A stretch of 44,185 nt of DNA, from NCBI GenBank assembly GCA_013285645.1, contig JABDHJ010000019.1:1-44185 (forward strand). Reading direction: 5' to 3'. A program made the position numbers and the translations under genes. Positions 34,234 through 42,763 of this stretch are shown one piece after another; position 1 is the first letter of the stretch; each line of letters opens with the position of its first letter. The notes under the pieces were generated by a model, which was not told where the DNA came from, did no database searches, and saw only the letters and a program-made list of their open reading frames with translations. This DNA is from Verrucomicrobiota bacterium (GTDB lineage Bacteria; Verrucomicrobiota; Verrucomicrobiia; Methylacidiphilales; UBA1321).

Positions 34234-35909
34234 TAATCTTTGTATTTCTGCTCGTCGCGGGGTACCCACCAGGTGGTGATATCGAAGCACGGGCGGGGCG
34301 TGAAAACCTTCACGTTTTGAAAGCGATTCGAGACCAGGAGAATGAGGTGGGGATTGAAGAGAAAGCAGACGGGATAGTCGTCGTGGATGACTTTCTGCAG
34401 CTTCTGGTAAATGAGGGCCCGTTTGGCAGGATCGTATTCCAGCTTGCCTTCGGCAATGAGCTTGTCGGCCTCGGGACTGTTGTAGCCAATGAAATTGGAA
34501 CTTTTCTTCACGCTGGCGTCGGAACCGGACCAGAGTTGCGCCGGGTCGCTGTTGACGTCGAGCGCCCATGCGCCCATCACCGCGTCGAATTTCCAGTCGT
34601 CGAGTCGGGCATACATTTGCGTGAATTCCGTGCGGGTAAGTTGGAGATCGATACCGGCTTTCTTCAACGATTCCTGGATAAGCTCGACCGCCTTCTCCCC
34701 GTCGGAACTGCCGGTCCGGTAAAGCAGGCTGAAACTTAGCCGCTGGCCGTTCCGGTAGAGAAAATTGTCGCCATGGTCATTTTTCCAGCCTGCCTCCGTA
34801 AGCAGTTGAAGGGCGAGCGCGGGATCGTATGGCGTGGGCGGGACGTCGTGATTGTAGTTGGGCGATGATGGTGGATCGTAACCCGACGTTTTGCTGCCGT
34901 ATTTATTGAGATAAATTTGGGACAGGATTTCGTCGCGGGGAATAAGAAGATCAATGGCGTGACGCACCCGGACGTCGGCAAAAATCGGATTCCGCAGATT
35001 GAAACCAAGATAAGAGTAGGCCGGGTAGGGATAAACGATCTCGTTGAGTCGACTGACGGAACGGGTGTGGGCCAATTCCCGCTCCCATTGAATCGGGGAC
35101 ATACCATTGACCACATCGATCTCTCCCTTCTTCAGGAGCTGCGCGGCGACATAGGGCTCCGTGATGATCTGATAAACCAGACGCTTGGGATAATGTCCCG
35201 GACCGCCCCAATAATTATCGTCCCGTTCCAACACGATCTGCGAACCCGTGTCCCATCGGACGAATTTATAGGGCCCCGTGCCTACAGGATGGCGGCCAAA
35301 GGGATGCTTGTTGAAATCGGGCTCGCCCTTTTCGAGAATGTGCTTGGGTAGGATCGGCAACGTGCCGAGGGACTCGAGCGTTTTAAAGTAGCGTTGCGTG
35401 GCATTGAAGCGGATGGTGTAAGGATCGAGAACTTCGCACGATTTGATCGTCGTAAAGTAGGACCGCAGATCGGAGGCATCGACTTTGGGATCCTGCACCT
35501 TGTCGTAGGAGTACTTCACATCGGCAGCGGTGAATGGCTCGCCGTCCTGCCATTTCACATCATGCCGGAGATGGAACGTATAGGTCAGTTGATCGGGGGA
35601 AATCTCGGAGGACTCGGCCAACAACGGCCTCAACTTGAGGGTGTAGTTGTCCAGAAACAACAGGCTCTCAAAGATATTCGGATAGCCAATCTCCTGGCCG
35701 GTGGCGTCATCGCATGTGATCAGGTTCAGGGTGCCGGGATCACCGGAAATTTGCTGCACGACCCAGTCGCCCGTGACCGGTTGCTGATCGCTACTCGTGG
35801 TCGTTTGAGGGGGCTGAGCGGCAGCTTCCTGATGCCGGGAGCAACCGGCCAGGACGAGTGCCAGGGAAGCGACCAATCCCAAAAAGAAGCAACGTGCGTT
35901 TAGAGCCAT
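34233..35909 (-). CDS. Oligopeptide/dipeptide-type ABC substrate-binding lipoprotein (SBP family 5)
   Basis: A 558-residue extracytoplasmic binding protein. The N-terminus MALNARCFFLGLVASLALVLAGCS carries a signal peptide and lipobox (LAGC). The body has SBP_bac_5 signatures: YPNIFESLLFLDNYTLKLRPLLAES, YTFHLRHDVKWQDGEPFTAADVKYSYDKV, HPVGTGPYKFVRWD and FADVRVRHAIDLLIPRDEI. The ATG at 35909 has GGAG 4 bases upstream. No permease or ATPase genes are beside it, so it must work with a remote transporter. An AT-rich 385-base leader precedes it. Confidence 0.92.
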   Translation of the reverse strand: MALNARCFFLGLVASLALVLAGCSRHQEAAAQPPQTTTSSDQQPVTGDWVVQQISGDPGTLNLITCDDATGQEIGYPNIFESLLFLDNYTLKLRPLLAESSEISPDQLTYTFHLRHDVKWQDGEPFTAADVKYSYDKVQDPKVDASDLRSYFTTIKSCEVLDPYTIRFNATQRYFKTLESLGTLPILPKHILEKGEPDFNKHPFGRHPVGTGPYKFVRWDTGSQIVLERDDNYWGGPGHYPKRLVYQIITEPYVAAQLLKKGEIDVVNGMSPIQWERELAHTRSVSRLNEIVYPYPAYSYLGFNLRNPIFADVRVRHAIDLLIPRDEILSQIYLNKYGSKTSGYDPPSSPNYNHDVPPTPYDPALALQLLTEAGWKNDHGDNFLYRNGQRLSFSLLYRTGSSDGEKAVELIQESLKKAGIDLQLTRTEFTQMYARLDDWKFDAVMGAWALDVNSDPAQLWSGSDASVKKSSNFIGYNSPEADKLIAEGKLEYDPAKRALIYQKLQKVIHDDYPVCFLFNPHLILLVSNRFQNVKVFTPRPCFDITTWWVPRDEQKYKD

Positions 35910-36294
35910 CTAACTCCAAAAATGAGCCAAGAGATCGAATAAGTCGACGCTGCTTTGTATGAAAGTGGATTTTGACCGCATATAGGAAAACGGAATTATC
36001 CCAAGTATTGATTTTAGGAAAGGAGTCAAAAGAACGTATAAGTAATCATTTATGATATTAAAAGAGTATAGTAATGATAGAATTATTAACTTTTGATTGA
36101 GGCGACGACTTGAGCAACTCTTAAACCAATTTTCAATGCGGAGTAGAGTGTTACGAATTAAAGGCGTTACCTATCTCTTTCTATTGCAATATCTAACGCG
36201 TGATTCAGCCTCTTGGTATAGCCGCCTGAAATGAATTAAATTATAATCATGGTCAGCGGGTTGACACTTTCGGGCCGTCAACCGAAACTTAGGC
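35910..36294. other. AT-rich gap without a gene
   Basis: Markedly more A/T-rich than its surroundings and lacking any credible frame. It is a divergent spacer between the lipoprotein (minus) and the M16 protease (plus), so it should hold both promoters. At the right end, GGTTGAC at 36260-36266 pairs with GTCAACC at 36278-36284, forming a 7-bp hairpin just before the protease start. I recognise no riboswitch or small RNA with confidence. Confidence 0.6.
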
Positions 36295-37560
36295 ATGATT
36301 TTCACCCAAGAACGACTCGAACAGGGAGCCCAGCTTGCTGTGGCGCAGATGCCTCATGTCGAGAGCGTCTCGGTTGGTTTCTGGCTGGGAGTCGGCGGTC
36401 GGCACGAATCTAAGCGCCTCAACGGCATCTTCCATTTCCTGGAGCACATGATGTTCAAGGGAACGACCAAGCGCACTGCCCGTGAAATTTCCGAAGCGGT
36501 GGAAGGCGTGGGCGGTTACCTCAATGCCTTTACGGGCGAGGAAATGACCTGTTACTACGCTCGGGCCAGCGCGACGCATCTGCCGAAAGTGGTCGATGTG
36601 CTGACCGACATGCTTCTGCGGTCCTCGTTTCCTGCCGCCGAAATCGAGCGTGAGCGCGGTGTGATCGAGGAGGAAATCCGGATGTACGAGGACCAGCCCG
36701 CGCAATTGGCGCAGGACATGGCCACCTCGCTGCTCTGGCCCAATAACGCGCTGGGACGACCGCTGGCCGGAACGAGCGAGAACATTCGGCGCATGAAACG
36801 GCGCGATCTGCTTAATTATCGCCACAAATTTTATCATTCCGGCAATCTTCGGATCACAGTGGCGGGCAAAACTGACCTGGCCGAGGTGAAGGAATTGCTG
36901 CGACCCTTGCTACGCCAATTTCCGGTGGGAAACCAGGCGATGTTTACCCCGGTCTCGCGTCGGCAGACCAAGGCGCGCTTCCAAGTTATCCGCAAGCCGT
37001 TGGAACAGACGCAGTTTGTGATCGGTCTGCGCGGCGTCTCGCGGCACGATCCACGGCGGTCGGCTTTCCGGCTCATGAGCGTGATTCTGGGCGAGAACAT
37101 GAGTTCGCGGCTCTTCCAGAATGTGCGCGAAAAGCACGGCTTGGCCTATTCGATCGGCACGAGCGTGAATTATTACCAGGAGACGGGCAGCTTCTTCATC
37201 AATGCGGGCGTGGAAAACTCGAAGGCGACACAGGCAATCAAGCTGACGCTCCAGACCATGGCGCAACTCGCCCGGCGTGCGCCAAGTTTGCGGGAACTGC
37301 GCCGCGCCAAGGAATATACCTTTGGACAAATCCACCTTAGCCTCGAGAGCACCGACAACCAGATGATGTGGCTTGGCGAAGGATTGCTCGGTCATAATCG
37401 CGTTATCAATCCCGACAAGCTCATCCGACAAATCGAAGCGGTTACGCCGGAGGAAGTCCGCGCAGCGGCAGCGTTGCTCGTCCACGACGAGCGGCTTAAT
37501 ATCGCGGTGGTCAGTCCCACGACGGAACTGGCGGAGATCGAAGCGGTCGCGAAGTTTTGA
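36295..37560 (+). CDS. M16-family zinc peptidase
   Basis: A 421-residue processing-peptidase-like protease. The inverted zinc motif HFLEHMMFKGT (HxxEH) is at about residues 46-50, and a downstream Glu in ERGVIEEEI supplies the third ligand. The C-terminal half has the usual non-catalytic repeat (SAFRLMSVILGENMSSRLFQNVREKHGLAYSI, with the R..Y substrate-binding pair). The single-chain half-size form is common for bacterial PqqL or mitochondrial-MPP-like members that act as dimers. No second M16 gene is next to it. The cellular target is unknown. Confidence 0.9.
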   Translation: MIFTQERLEQGAQLAVAQMPHVESVSVGFWLGVGGRHESKRLNGIFHFLEHMMFKGTTKRTAREISEAVEGVGGYLNAFTGEEMTCYYARASATHLPKVVDVLTDMLLRSSFPAAEIERERGVIEEEIRMYEDQPAQLAQDMATSLLWPNNALGRPLAGTSENIRRMKRRDLLNYRHKFYHSGNLRITVAGKTDLAEVKELLRPLLRQFPVGNQAMFTPVSRRQTKARFQVIRKPLEQTQFVIGLRGVSRHDPRRSAFRLMSVILGENMSSRLFQNVREKHGLAYSIGTSVNYYQETGSFFINAGVENSKATQAIKLTLQTMAQLARRAPSLRELRRAKEYTFGQIHLSLESTDNQMMWLGEGLLGHNRVINPDKLIRQIEAVTPEEVRAAAALLVHDERLNIAVVSPTTELAEIEAVAKF

Positions 37561-37611
37561 GGGAAGGCTGAATTTTTACCCAATTAACGGAATGGATCCG
37601 GAAAGTGTTCC

Positions 37612-37640
37612 GTCATCCAGAGCCTGACGAAGGATCAGTT
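37612..37640. repeat. 29-bp dispersed repeat (copy 2, inverted)
   Basis: A near-identical inverted copy of the element at 14588-14616 and 41284-41312 (AACTGATCCTTCGTCAGGCT + CTGGATGAC when read on the minus strand). It lies in the M16-aldo/keto reductase gap, next to a TTAACGGAAT fragment. There is no gene in 37561-37729. Confidence 0.75.
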
Positions 37641-37729
37641 CCGTGACGCCCACGATTTAAGAATAGGCTCGCCATGGTATCCCCGAATGGCATTGACCTT
37701 CCCCCCGGCGTTCATCAGGCTTCATTCAT

Positions 37730-38719
37730 ATGAGCCATCAGCCTAACTCGTCCCGTTATGAGAAAATGAAGTACCAGCGATGCGGTAAAAGCGGCGTCTT
37801 GCTGCCTCGGATTTCGCTGGGCCTCTGGCACAACTTTGGTGACGTCGATTCGCTGCAAACCATGCGGGGACTGGTCAAGCATGCGTTCGATCTCGGTATT
37901 ACCCACTTCGATCTGGCCAACAATTACGGCCCCCCACCCGGCTCGGCGGAACTCAATTTCGGTCGCATTCTTCGCGAGGATCTCGCCGCTCATCGGGATG
38001 AAATGATCATCTCCACCAAGGCCGGGTATTGGATGTATCCCGGCCCCTACGGTGAATGGGGCTCTCGCAAATATCTCCTGGCGAGCCTCGACCAAAGCCT
38101 GAAGCGGATGGGCCTCGATTACGTCGACATTTTCTATCATCACCGGCCCGATCCCAATACGCCACTGGAGGAAACGATGGGCGCGCTCGATCACGCCGTG
38201 CGGCAGGGCAAGGCGCTCTATGCCGGAATCTCCAATTATTCGCCGGAGGATACTCGGAAGGCGGCGGCCATCCTGAGGAAACTCGGCACTCCCTGCCTGA
38301 TCCATCAGCCGGTTTACAACATGCTCAACCGCTGGATCGAAGATGGCCTGACGAAGGTGCTGGAAGAGGAAGGCATCGGCTGCATTCCCTTCTCGCCGCT
38401 CGCGCAGGGACAATTGACCGACCGCTATCTGAAAGAGATTCCGAAGGATTCACGCGCCGGACGTGGTGGCTTTTTGAAAGCGCCCGATGTGGAAAGAAAT
38501 CTGCCGAAGGTTCGCGCTCTCAATGCCATCGCCGAAAAACGGAAGCAGCCGCTGGCCGAGATGGCGCTGGCCTGGGTCTTGCGACTACCGGCAGTGACCT
38601 CCGCGCTGATCGGCGCCAGTTCCACCGCGCAACTCGATACCAACGTCAAAGTGCTGGAGCACCTCACGTTCTCCCCGGAAGAATTGAGCGAAATCGACAA
38701 GATTTTGAAGGCGGGTTAG
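37730..38719 (+). CDS. Aldo/keto reductase, YghZ/GprA-like
   Basis: A 329-residue NADPH-dependent carbonyl reductase. The tetrad residues are visible: Asp and Tyr in FDLANNYGPPPGSAE, Lys in ISTKAGYWMYPGPYGEWGS, and His in YHHRPDPNTPLEE. These segments and FSPLAQGQLTDRYL are typical of YghZ, which reduces L-glyceraldehyde 3-phosphate and methylglyoxal. The first ATG (37730) is used; the conserved part begins at MKYQRCGKSG, so ATG 37766 is also possible. A hairpin 38749-38773 follows between it and folE2. Confidence 0.9.
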   Translation: MSHQPNSSRYEKMKYQRCGKSGVLLPRISLGLWHNFGDVDSLQTMRGLVKHAFDLGITHFDLANNYGPPPGSAELNFGRILREDLAAHRDEMIISTKAGYWMYPGPYGEWGSRKYLLASLDQSLKRMGLDYVDIFYHHRPDPNTPLEETMGALDHAVRQGKALYAGISNYSPEDTRKAAAILRKLGTPCLIHQPVYNMLNRWIEDGLTKVLEEEGIGCIPFSPLAQGQLTDRYLKEIPKDSRAGRGGFLKAPDVERNLPKVRALNAIAEKRKQPLAEMALAWVLRLPAVTSALIGASSTAQLDTNVKVLEHLTFSPEELSEIDKILKAG

Positions 38720-38748
38720 ACCTCTTTTAAAGTCCGTTATCCTAATGC

Positions 38749-38773
38749 CTTCGGTAGCCGTCGCTATCCGAAG
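38749..38773. terminator. Hairpin between convergent genes
   Basis: CTTCGGTAGC / GCTATCCGAAG pair with one bulge around a short CGTC loop. It lies between the convergent aldo/keto reductase and folE2 stops. It looks like a GTAGC-foot palindrome remnant that could serve as a terminator; there is no clear T-run. Confidence 0.45.
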
Positions 38774-38822
38774 CTATATTTCGGAACTTAAGAGACGTCA
38801 GCACGCTGGCGTTAGCCTTTGA

Positions 38823-39647
38823 TCAAGTCAGCGGCGGCTTCTCAATGCAGGCGTAGGCGGAGTGATTATGGATGCTCTCCATGTTTTCCGCTTCGACTTT
38901 GTACCAGGTAATATCAGGATGCCGATTGCAACGCAGCGCGACATTGCGAACGAGGTCCTCCACGAATACAGGGTTATCGTAGGCGCGTTCCGTCACGAAT
39001 TTTTCATCAGGCCGCTTGAGCAGGGAATAGATTTCACTGCTGGCCGATTCCTCCACCAGCGCGATCATGTCCTCGATCCAGATCGCCTTGACGGAACGAA
39101 TCGCCAGCGTGACGTAGCCGCGTTGATTGTGCGCGCCGTAAGCGCTGATCGCCTTTGAGCACGGGCACAGCGTCGTGACGGGAATCGTCACCGTCACCGT
39201 AAACGTCACGTCCTTGCCGTGGGCGGCGGCATCAAATCGTACCTGATAATCGACCAGCCCCTTCGCCTTCGTCACCGGCGCTTCCTTCTCCATGAAATAG
39301 GGAAAATCCATCTCGATGTGCGCGACCTGCGCGTGCAGTTTGCGCTGAAGTTCGTGCAGCATGGTCGGCAAATTCTCGACATGCACCAGCCGCCCATGCG
39401 CGTTGAGCACCTCGACGAAACGGCTCATGTGGGTGCCCTTGAAATCCTTCGGCAAATCGACGAGGAGACTGATCCGTGCCACGGTGTCCTGCGTTTCGTG
39501 ATGCTTGTCTCGTACCTCGATGGGGTGCAACAACCCCTTCACGCCGACCTTGTCGATGCGCAGTTGACGCGAGTCAGGCTGGCTCTGGCAATCGGCCAGG
39601 GCAGTCGCAGATTTCGCAATGGGAGTTTTAACGGGCGCTTGATCCAT
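38823..39647 (-). CDS. folE2: GTP cyclohydrolase FolE2 (type IB)
   Basis: Converts GTP to dihydroneopterin triphosphate at the start of folate and queuosine synthesis, using a metal other than obligatory zinc. The catalytic Cys motif TTLCPCSKAISAYGAHNQRG is clear, with Glu and His in the VEENA-like stretch NMESIHNHSAYA. At 274 residues it fits the family. The ATG at 39647 is chosen over TTG 39653. FolE2 is often a zinc-sparing partner of FolE under Zur, but no Zur box was recognised. REP-like palindromes lie upstream. The gene shares the folate pathway with pabB at 41.3 kb but not an operon. Confidence 0.94.
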   Translation of the reverse strand: MDQAPVKTPIAKSATALADCQSQPDSRQLRIDKVGVKGLLHPIEVRDKHHETQDTVARISLLVDLPKDFKGTHMSRFVEVLNAHGRLVHVENLPTMLHELQRKLHAQVAHIEMDFPYFMEKEAPVTKAKGLVDYQVRFDAAAHGKDVTFTVTVTIPVTTLCPCSKAISAYGAHNQRGYVTLAIRSVKAIWIEDMIALVEESASSEIYSLLKRPDEKFVTERAYDNPVFVEDLVRNVALRCNRHPDITWYKVEAENMESIHNHSAYACIEKPPLT

Positions 39648-39697
39648 GGGCAAGATTACCTCATGCAGCGTAGAAAGACAAACTCATGCGTCCCCTT

Positions 39698-39775
39698 GTA
39701 GCGGTGGTCTATGACCGCCGACCATATAGGCAATACGTATTCGCTTCATCGTCGGCGGTCATAGACCGCCGCTGC
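39698..39775. repeat. Pair of GTAGC-foot palindromes upstream of folE2
   Basis: Two inverted units (GTAGCGGTGGTCTATGACCG at 39698 on, and CGGCGGTCATAGACCGCCGC + TGC at 39753-39775) face each other across 31 bases. Same outer-foot arrangement as the pairs at 16261-16341 and 9801-9892. The remaining part of 39648-39901 shows no gene. Confidence 0.78.
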
Positions 39776-39901
39776 AAAGAAACCGGAATAAACGATCCAA
39801 AAAATTCATTCAATTAAAAGGCAACTACGCCAGTTGCATTTCTTCGGATCGAAGGCACCCTATATTCAGATTTCCGTTTAACCCTCATCCTGGAGCTCCT
39901 C

Positions 39902-41053
39902 ATGCACGCCCCCGCCAGACATTTCCCTCCCTTCAGCCTGACCCGTCTTTTGAAAACCGTGTTCGAACCGAAAGGCGGCGAACGGGTCGCGATCCTGATC
40001 GATCTGGAAGATCCGATGGAAGTGCAGAATTTCGACTTCCTGAAGGACCCCGCGCTGACCATTCAGCGCCACGCCTACGACGCTTTTTATCAGGGCCTGC
40101 AAAAAGGCGGCCTCAAGGAATTGAAGTTCAGCAGCGTCGATTTCTTCGCCTACCAGATCACCGGCGGCAGCAATCTCGACCTGCCCGATCTCGCCATCAC
40201 GCCCGAGGGTAAAAAAGTCAGCCTCGAAAAGGATGTCTATCCGAACTACGACCTCATCCTTTGTATCTCGACCTTTTCGGCCACCGCACCGCTCACCGCG
40301 TTTGCGAAGCAGTACGGATTTCGCGGCGCGACCCTGCACGGCCTCAATGACATCATTTTGAGCAGCGGACTTGCCGTTGATTACAACGAGGTGAGCAAGG
40401 TCGCCGAGAAATTGCGTCTCGGCCTGACCAAAGCCGATTGGTTTGAAGTCGATTTCAAGGTCGAGGAAAAGACCTACACGCTCAAGCTCATCTGTAACAA
40501 GCAGGAAGCGCAAAAAAGCCACGGCCTTTGTCGAGGGACGGAACCCGATGTCGCCAATCTTCCCGCGGGCGAAGTCTATTATGTGCCCGAAGGTGCCGAG
40601 GGCCAGTTCCCGATGCGTTACGAGGACGGCACGATCGCCTTGATGGACGTCAGCGGGGGGCGCATCCAAAAGGCGACCATCCTTCGCGGCGACATCGATC
40701 TCGTGAACGCCCACAACGCCAAGCTGATCAGCGATCCGGTCACCGGCGAAATTGGCGAACTCGGTTTCGGCACGCAGGACCTGCCCGTCTCGGGTCGCGA
40801 TATCCAGGACGAAAAAGTGCTCGGCACCATGCACGTCGCCACCGGCCGCAGCGATCATCTCGGCGGTCATCTCGTCCCCAAGCTTTTCAAGGACGCAAAG
40901 AACGCCACCCACGACGACATCCTTTTCTCTCCCGCCAAAACGCCGGAAATCGAAGTCACCGAAGTCCGCATGCGCCGCGATAACAAAACCGAAGTCGTGC
41001 TCGCGCACTACCAGCCCGCGCCGTATCTGTTGAATCTTCTCAAGAACGGCTAA
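39902..41053 (+). CDS. M29-like aminopeptidase-family protein
   Basis: A 383-residue protein with features of the thermophilic aminopeptidase T family (M29): NLPAGEVYYVPEGAEGQF, a strand GEIGELGFGTQDLPV, and LGTMHVATGRSDHLGGHLVP. These correspond to the Glu and His ligands of the two-metal site. The N-terminal half (RVAILIDLEDPMEV, LILCISTFSATAPLTAFAKQYGFRGATLHGL) looks like the M29 N-terminal Rossmann-like part. GGAG lies 6 bases before the ATG. The match is partial, so it may be a divergent subfamily with a different substrate. It is convergent with pabB across a repeat-filled gap. Confidence 0.7.
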   Translation: MHAPARHFPPFSLTRLLKTVFEPKGGERVAILIDLEDPMEVQNFDFLKDPALTIQRHAYDAFYQGLQKGGLKELKFSSVDFFAYQITGGSNLDLPDLAITPEGKKVSLEKDVYPNYDLILCISTFSATAPLTAFAKQYGFRGATLHGLNDIILSSGLAVDYNEVSKVAEKLRLGLTKADWFEVDFKVEEKTYTLKLICNKQEAQKSHGLCRGTEPDVANLPAGEVYYVPEGAEGQFPMRYEDGTIALMDVSGGRIQKATILRGDIDLVNAHNAKLISDPVTGEIGELGFGTQDLPVSGRDIQDEKVLGTMHVATGRSDHLGGHLVPKLFKDAKNATHDDILFSPAKTPEIEVTEVRMRRDNKTEVVLAHYQPAPYLLNLLKNG

Positions 41054-41060
41054 CCTCAGT

Positions 41061-41270
41061 GGTAGCCGCCGCTGTCCCTAGCGGCGGATGCCTTCCTTCC
41101 GAGGTAGCCGTCGCACTCCGTGCGACGGTCAGCATCGGGTGGCCCGGACAACTCGTTGTCCGGGTTCGCGAAGCGAACAGGAGGTCGCCAGCACCCTCCG
41201 CTGCCCCCCTCGTTCCCAAACTCCATTTGGGAACGCAATTGTCCGCGCAACTCAATTGCCCAATTTGCAG
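41061..41270. repeat. Stack of four different palindromic repeats between convergent genes
   Basis: In order: GTAGC-foot units at 41061-41087 and 41103-41130 (the composite also seen near 24937-25006), a CCCGGACAA..TTGTCCGGG hairpin at 41143-41164, and a CTCGTTCCCAAACTCCATTT + GGGAACG unit from 41209 with a CGCAACTCAATTGC tail (to about 41260). A copy of the 29-bp repeat follows. No gene is present in 41054-41302. Confidence 0.8.
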
Positions 41271-41283
41271 CCACACCAGACTA

Positions 41284-41312
41284 AACTGATCCTTCGACAG
41301 GCTCAGGATGAC
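41284..41312. repeat. 29-bp dispersed repeat (copy 3) overlapping the pabB stop
   Basis: Identical to 14588-14616. It contains the pabB stop codon (TGA on the minus strand, 41303-41305) and the last codons of that gene, so the PabB C-terminus is set by the repeat. Confidence 0.8.
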
Positions 41313-42487
41313 GAATGATGCTGTGGACACGATTCGGCGAATTGGGCTTGATACGCCTCCACCGCCATCTCCATTCCTGCGGCCTTATGGAGCGTCTCTT
41401 CGTACTCACGCGAGGGCACGGAACCCGCCGTAATTCCGCTGCCGACCGAGAAATGCAGATTCTCGCCTTCCAGCACCATGGTGCGAATCGCAATGCTGAA
41501 CGCCGCATCGCCGTTATCATCAAAATAACCGATGAGCCCCGTGTAAATTCCGCGAGAACACGGCTCCAACTCCTTGATGATTTCACAGGCCCGCTTTTTT
41601 GGCGCGCCGCTGATGGAACCGCCCGGAATACAGGCCCGCACCGCATCCAGCGCATCGATTTCAGGTCGCAATATCCCCTCGATCGTGGAAACGAGATGAA
41701 AGACCTGCGCGTACCGCTCCAACTGCATCAGTTGAGTGACGGTGACACTTCCGTACTCGCAAATTCGGCCAAGATCGTTGCGCTCCAAATCCGTGATCAT
41801 CGCCAACTCGGCGAGTTCCTTCGGATCGGTCTGCAACTCGAAGGCAAGTTGCTCATCCAGGACGGGATCGCGGCTGCGCGGACGCGTCCCCTTGATTGGA
41901 CGCGTCGTGATGTGCCGCCCGCGAATGCGCAGAAAAAGCTCCGGCGAAGCGGATAAAATGCGCGTATCGCCAAAATCGACAAACGCCCCGCCCGGCGCCG
42001 GACTTCGCGCCAAAAGATGCTCGAAAAGCCGGTAAGGATTCCCCGTAAACCGCGTGTTGAATTTCTGCGCCAAATTCGCCTGATAAATATCACCCGCCGC
42101 GATGTACTCTTGCGCCTGCGCCACCCGCGCTTCAAATTCCGCGCGTGTCTGGTTCGATTGCCATGCGCTTACTCGATTATCTGAGACCGCAACTGCGCTT
42201 TCTTCTTGTCGGCACCGCTCCGTCCAGAGATCGCTAAAGCCATTCTCCGCCAGCACCGATATCTTCGGAAACCACGCAAAGCGAAACATCCCTTCGTAAG
42301 TGATATATCCCACCGCCGCGCTCTGTGGATGAATGGAGTCGCGTCCTGTTTTGCGCCTCCGTGCCAACACTTCCCGCAGCTTGCCCCAGTCCTCCGGTCC
42401 CCCCTCAACAATCTCCTCCGGCTCCACCGCCTGCAGAATGGTCCCCGGCTGGTTCCAGGAGTTAAGGGAAATGAAGGGAGAAGCCAC
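41303..42487 (-). CDS. pabB: Aminodeoxychorismate synthase component I
   Basis: Makes 4-amino-4-deoxychorismate from chorismate and ammonia for folate. The catalytic half shows AGDIYQANLAQKF, then RPIKGTRPRS. The Lys of PIKGT marks PabB rather than TrpE (PIAGT). Further: ITDLERNDLGRICEYGSV, VSTIEGILRP, FPGGSISGAPK-like IPGGSISGAPKKRA and GSGITAGSVPSREYEET. GTG at 42487 is the likely start. At 394 residues it is shorter than E. coli PabB (453). No pabA or pabC is adjacent. The end of the frame lies in a dispersed repeat. Confidence 0.92.
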   Translation of the reverse strand: MASPFISLNSWNQPGTILQAVEPEEIVEGGPEDWGKLREVLARRRKTGRDSIHPQSAAVGYITYEGMFRFAWFPKISVLAENGFSDLWTERCRQEESAVAVSDNRVSAWQSNQTRAEFEARVAQAQEYIAAGDIYQANLAQKFNTRFTGNPYRLFEHLLARSPAPGGAFVDFGDTRILSASPELFLRIRGRHITTRPIKGTRPRSRDPVLDEQLAFELQTDPKELAELAMITDLERNDLGRICEYGSVTVTQLMQLERYAQVFHLVSTIEGILRPEIDALDAVRACIPGGSISGAPKKRACEIIKELEPCSRGIYTGLIGYFDDNGDAAFSIAIRTMVLEGENLHFSVGSGITAGSVPSREYEETLHKAAGMEMAVEAYQAQFAESCPQHHSSS

Positions 42488-42763
42488 GAAAAGTATCTTA
42501 AAGTCTGACTTTCAATATGCAACTTGTCCTGAAAAGCCAACATGCCGGACCTTTAGGATGTCAATCCACCCATCCGGGCGATGAAGATTCCAAAGGAAAT
42601 GCGTGACCCTTTACCTCCCCAAGCCGTCTGGTATGGAAGGAGCGTGTACCATTATCAGGGTTTACTTCCAAGCATGGTGGCCGTTCCAATACATAAGTTA
42701 ATCTCCAGTGAAAACGCAAATCCATCCTTGCACGATTCCATCGACGGCTAAGGTAGAGACTGA

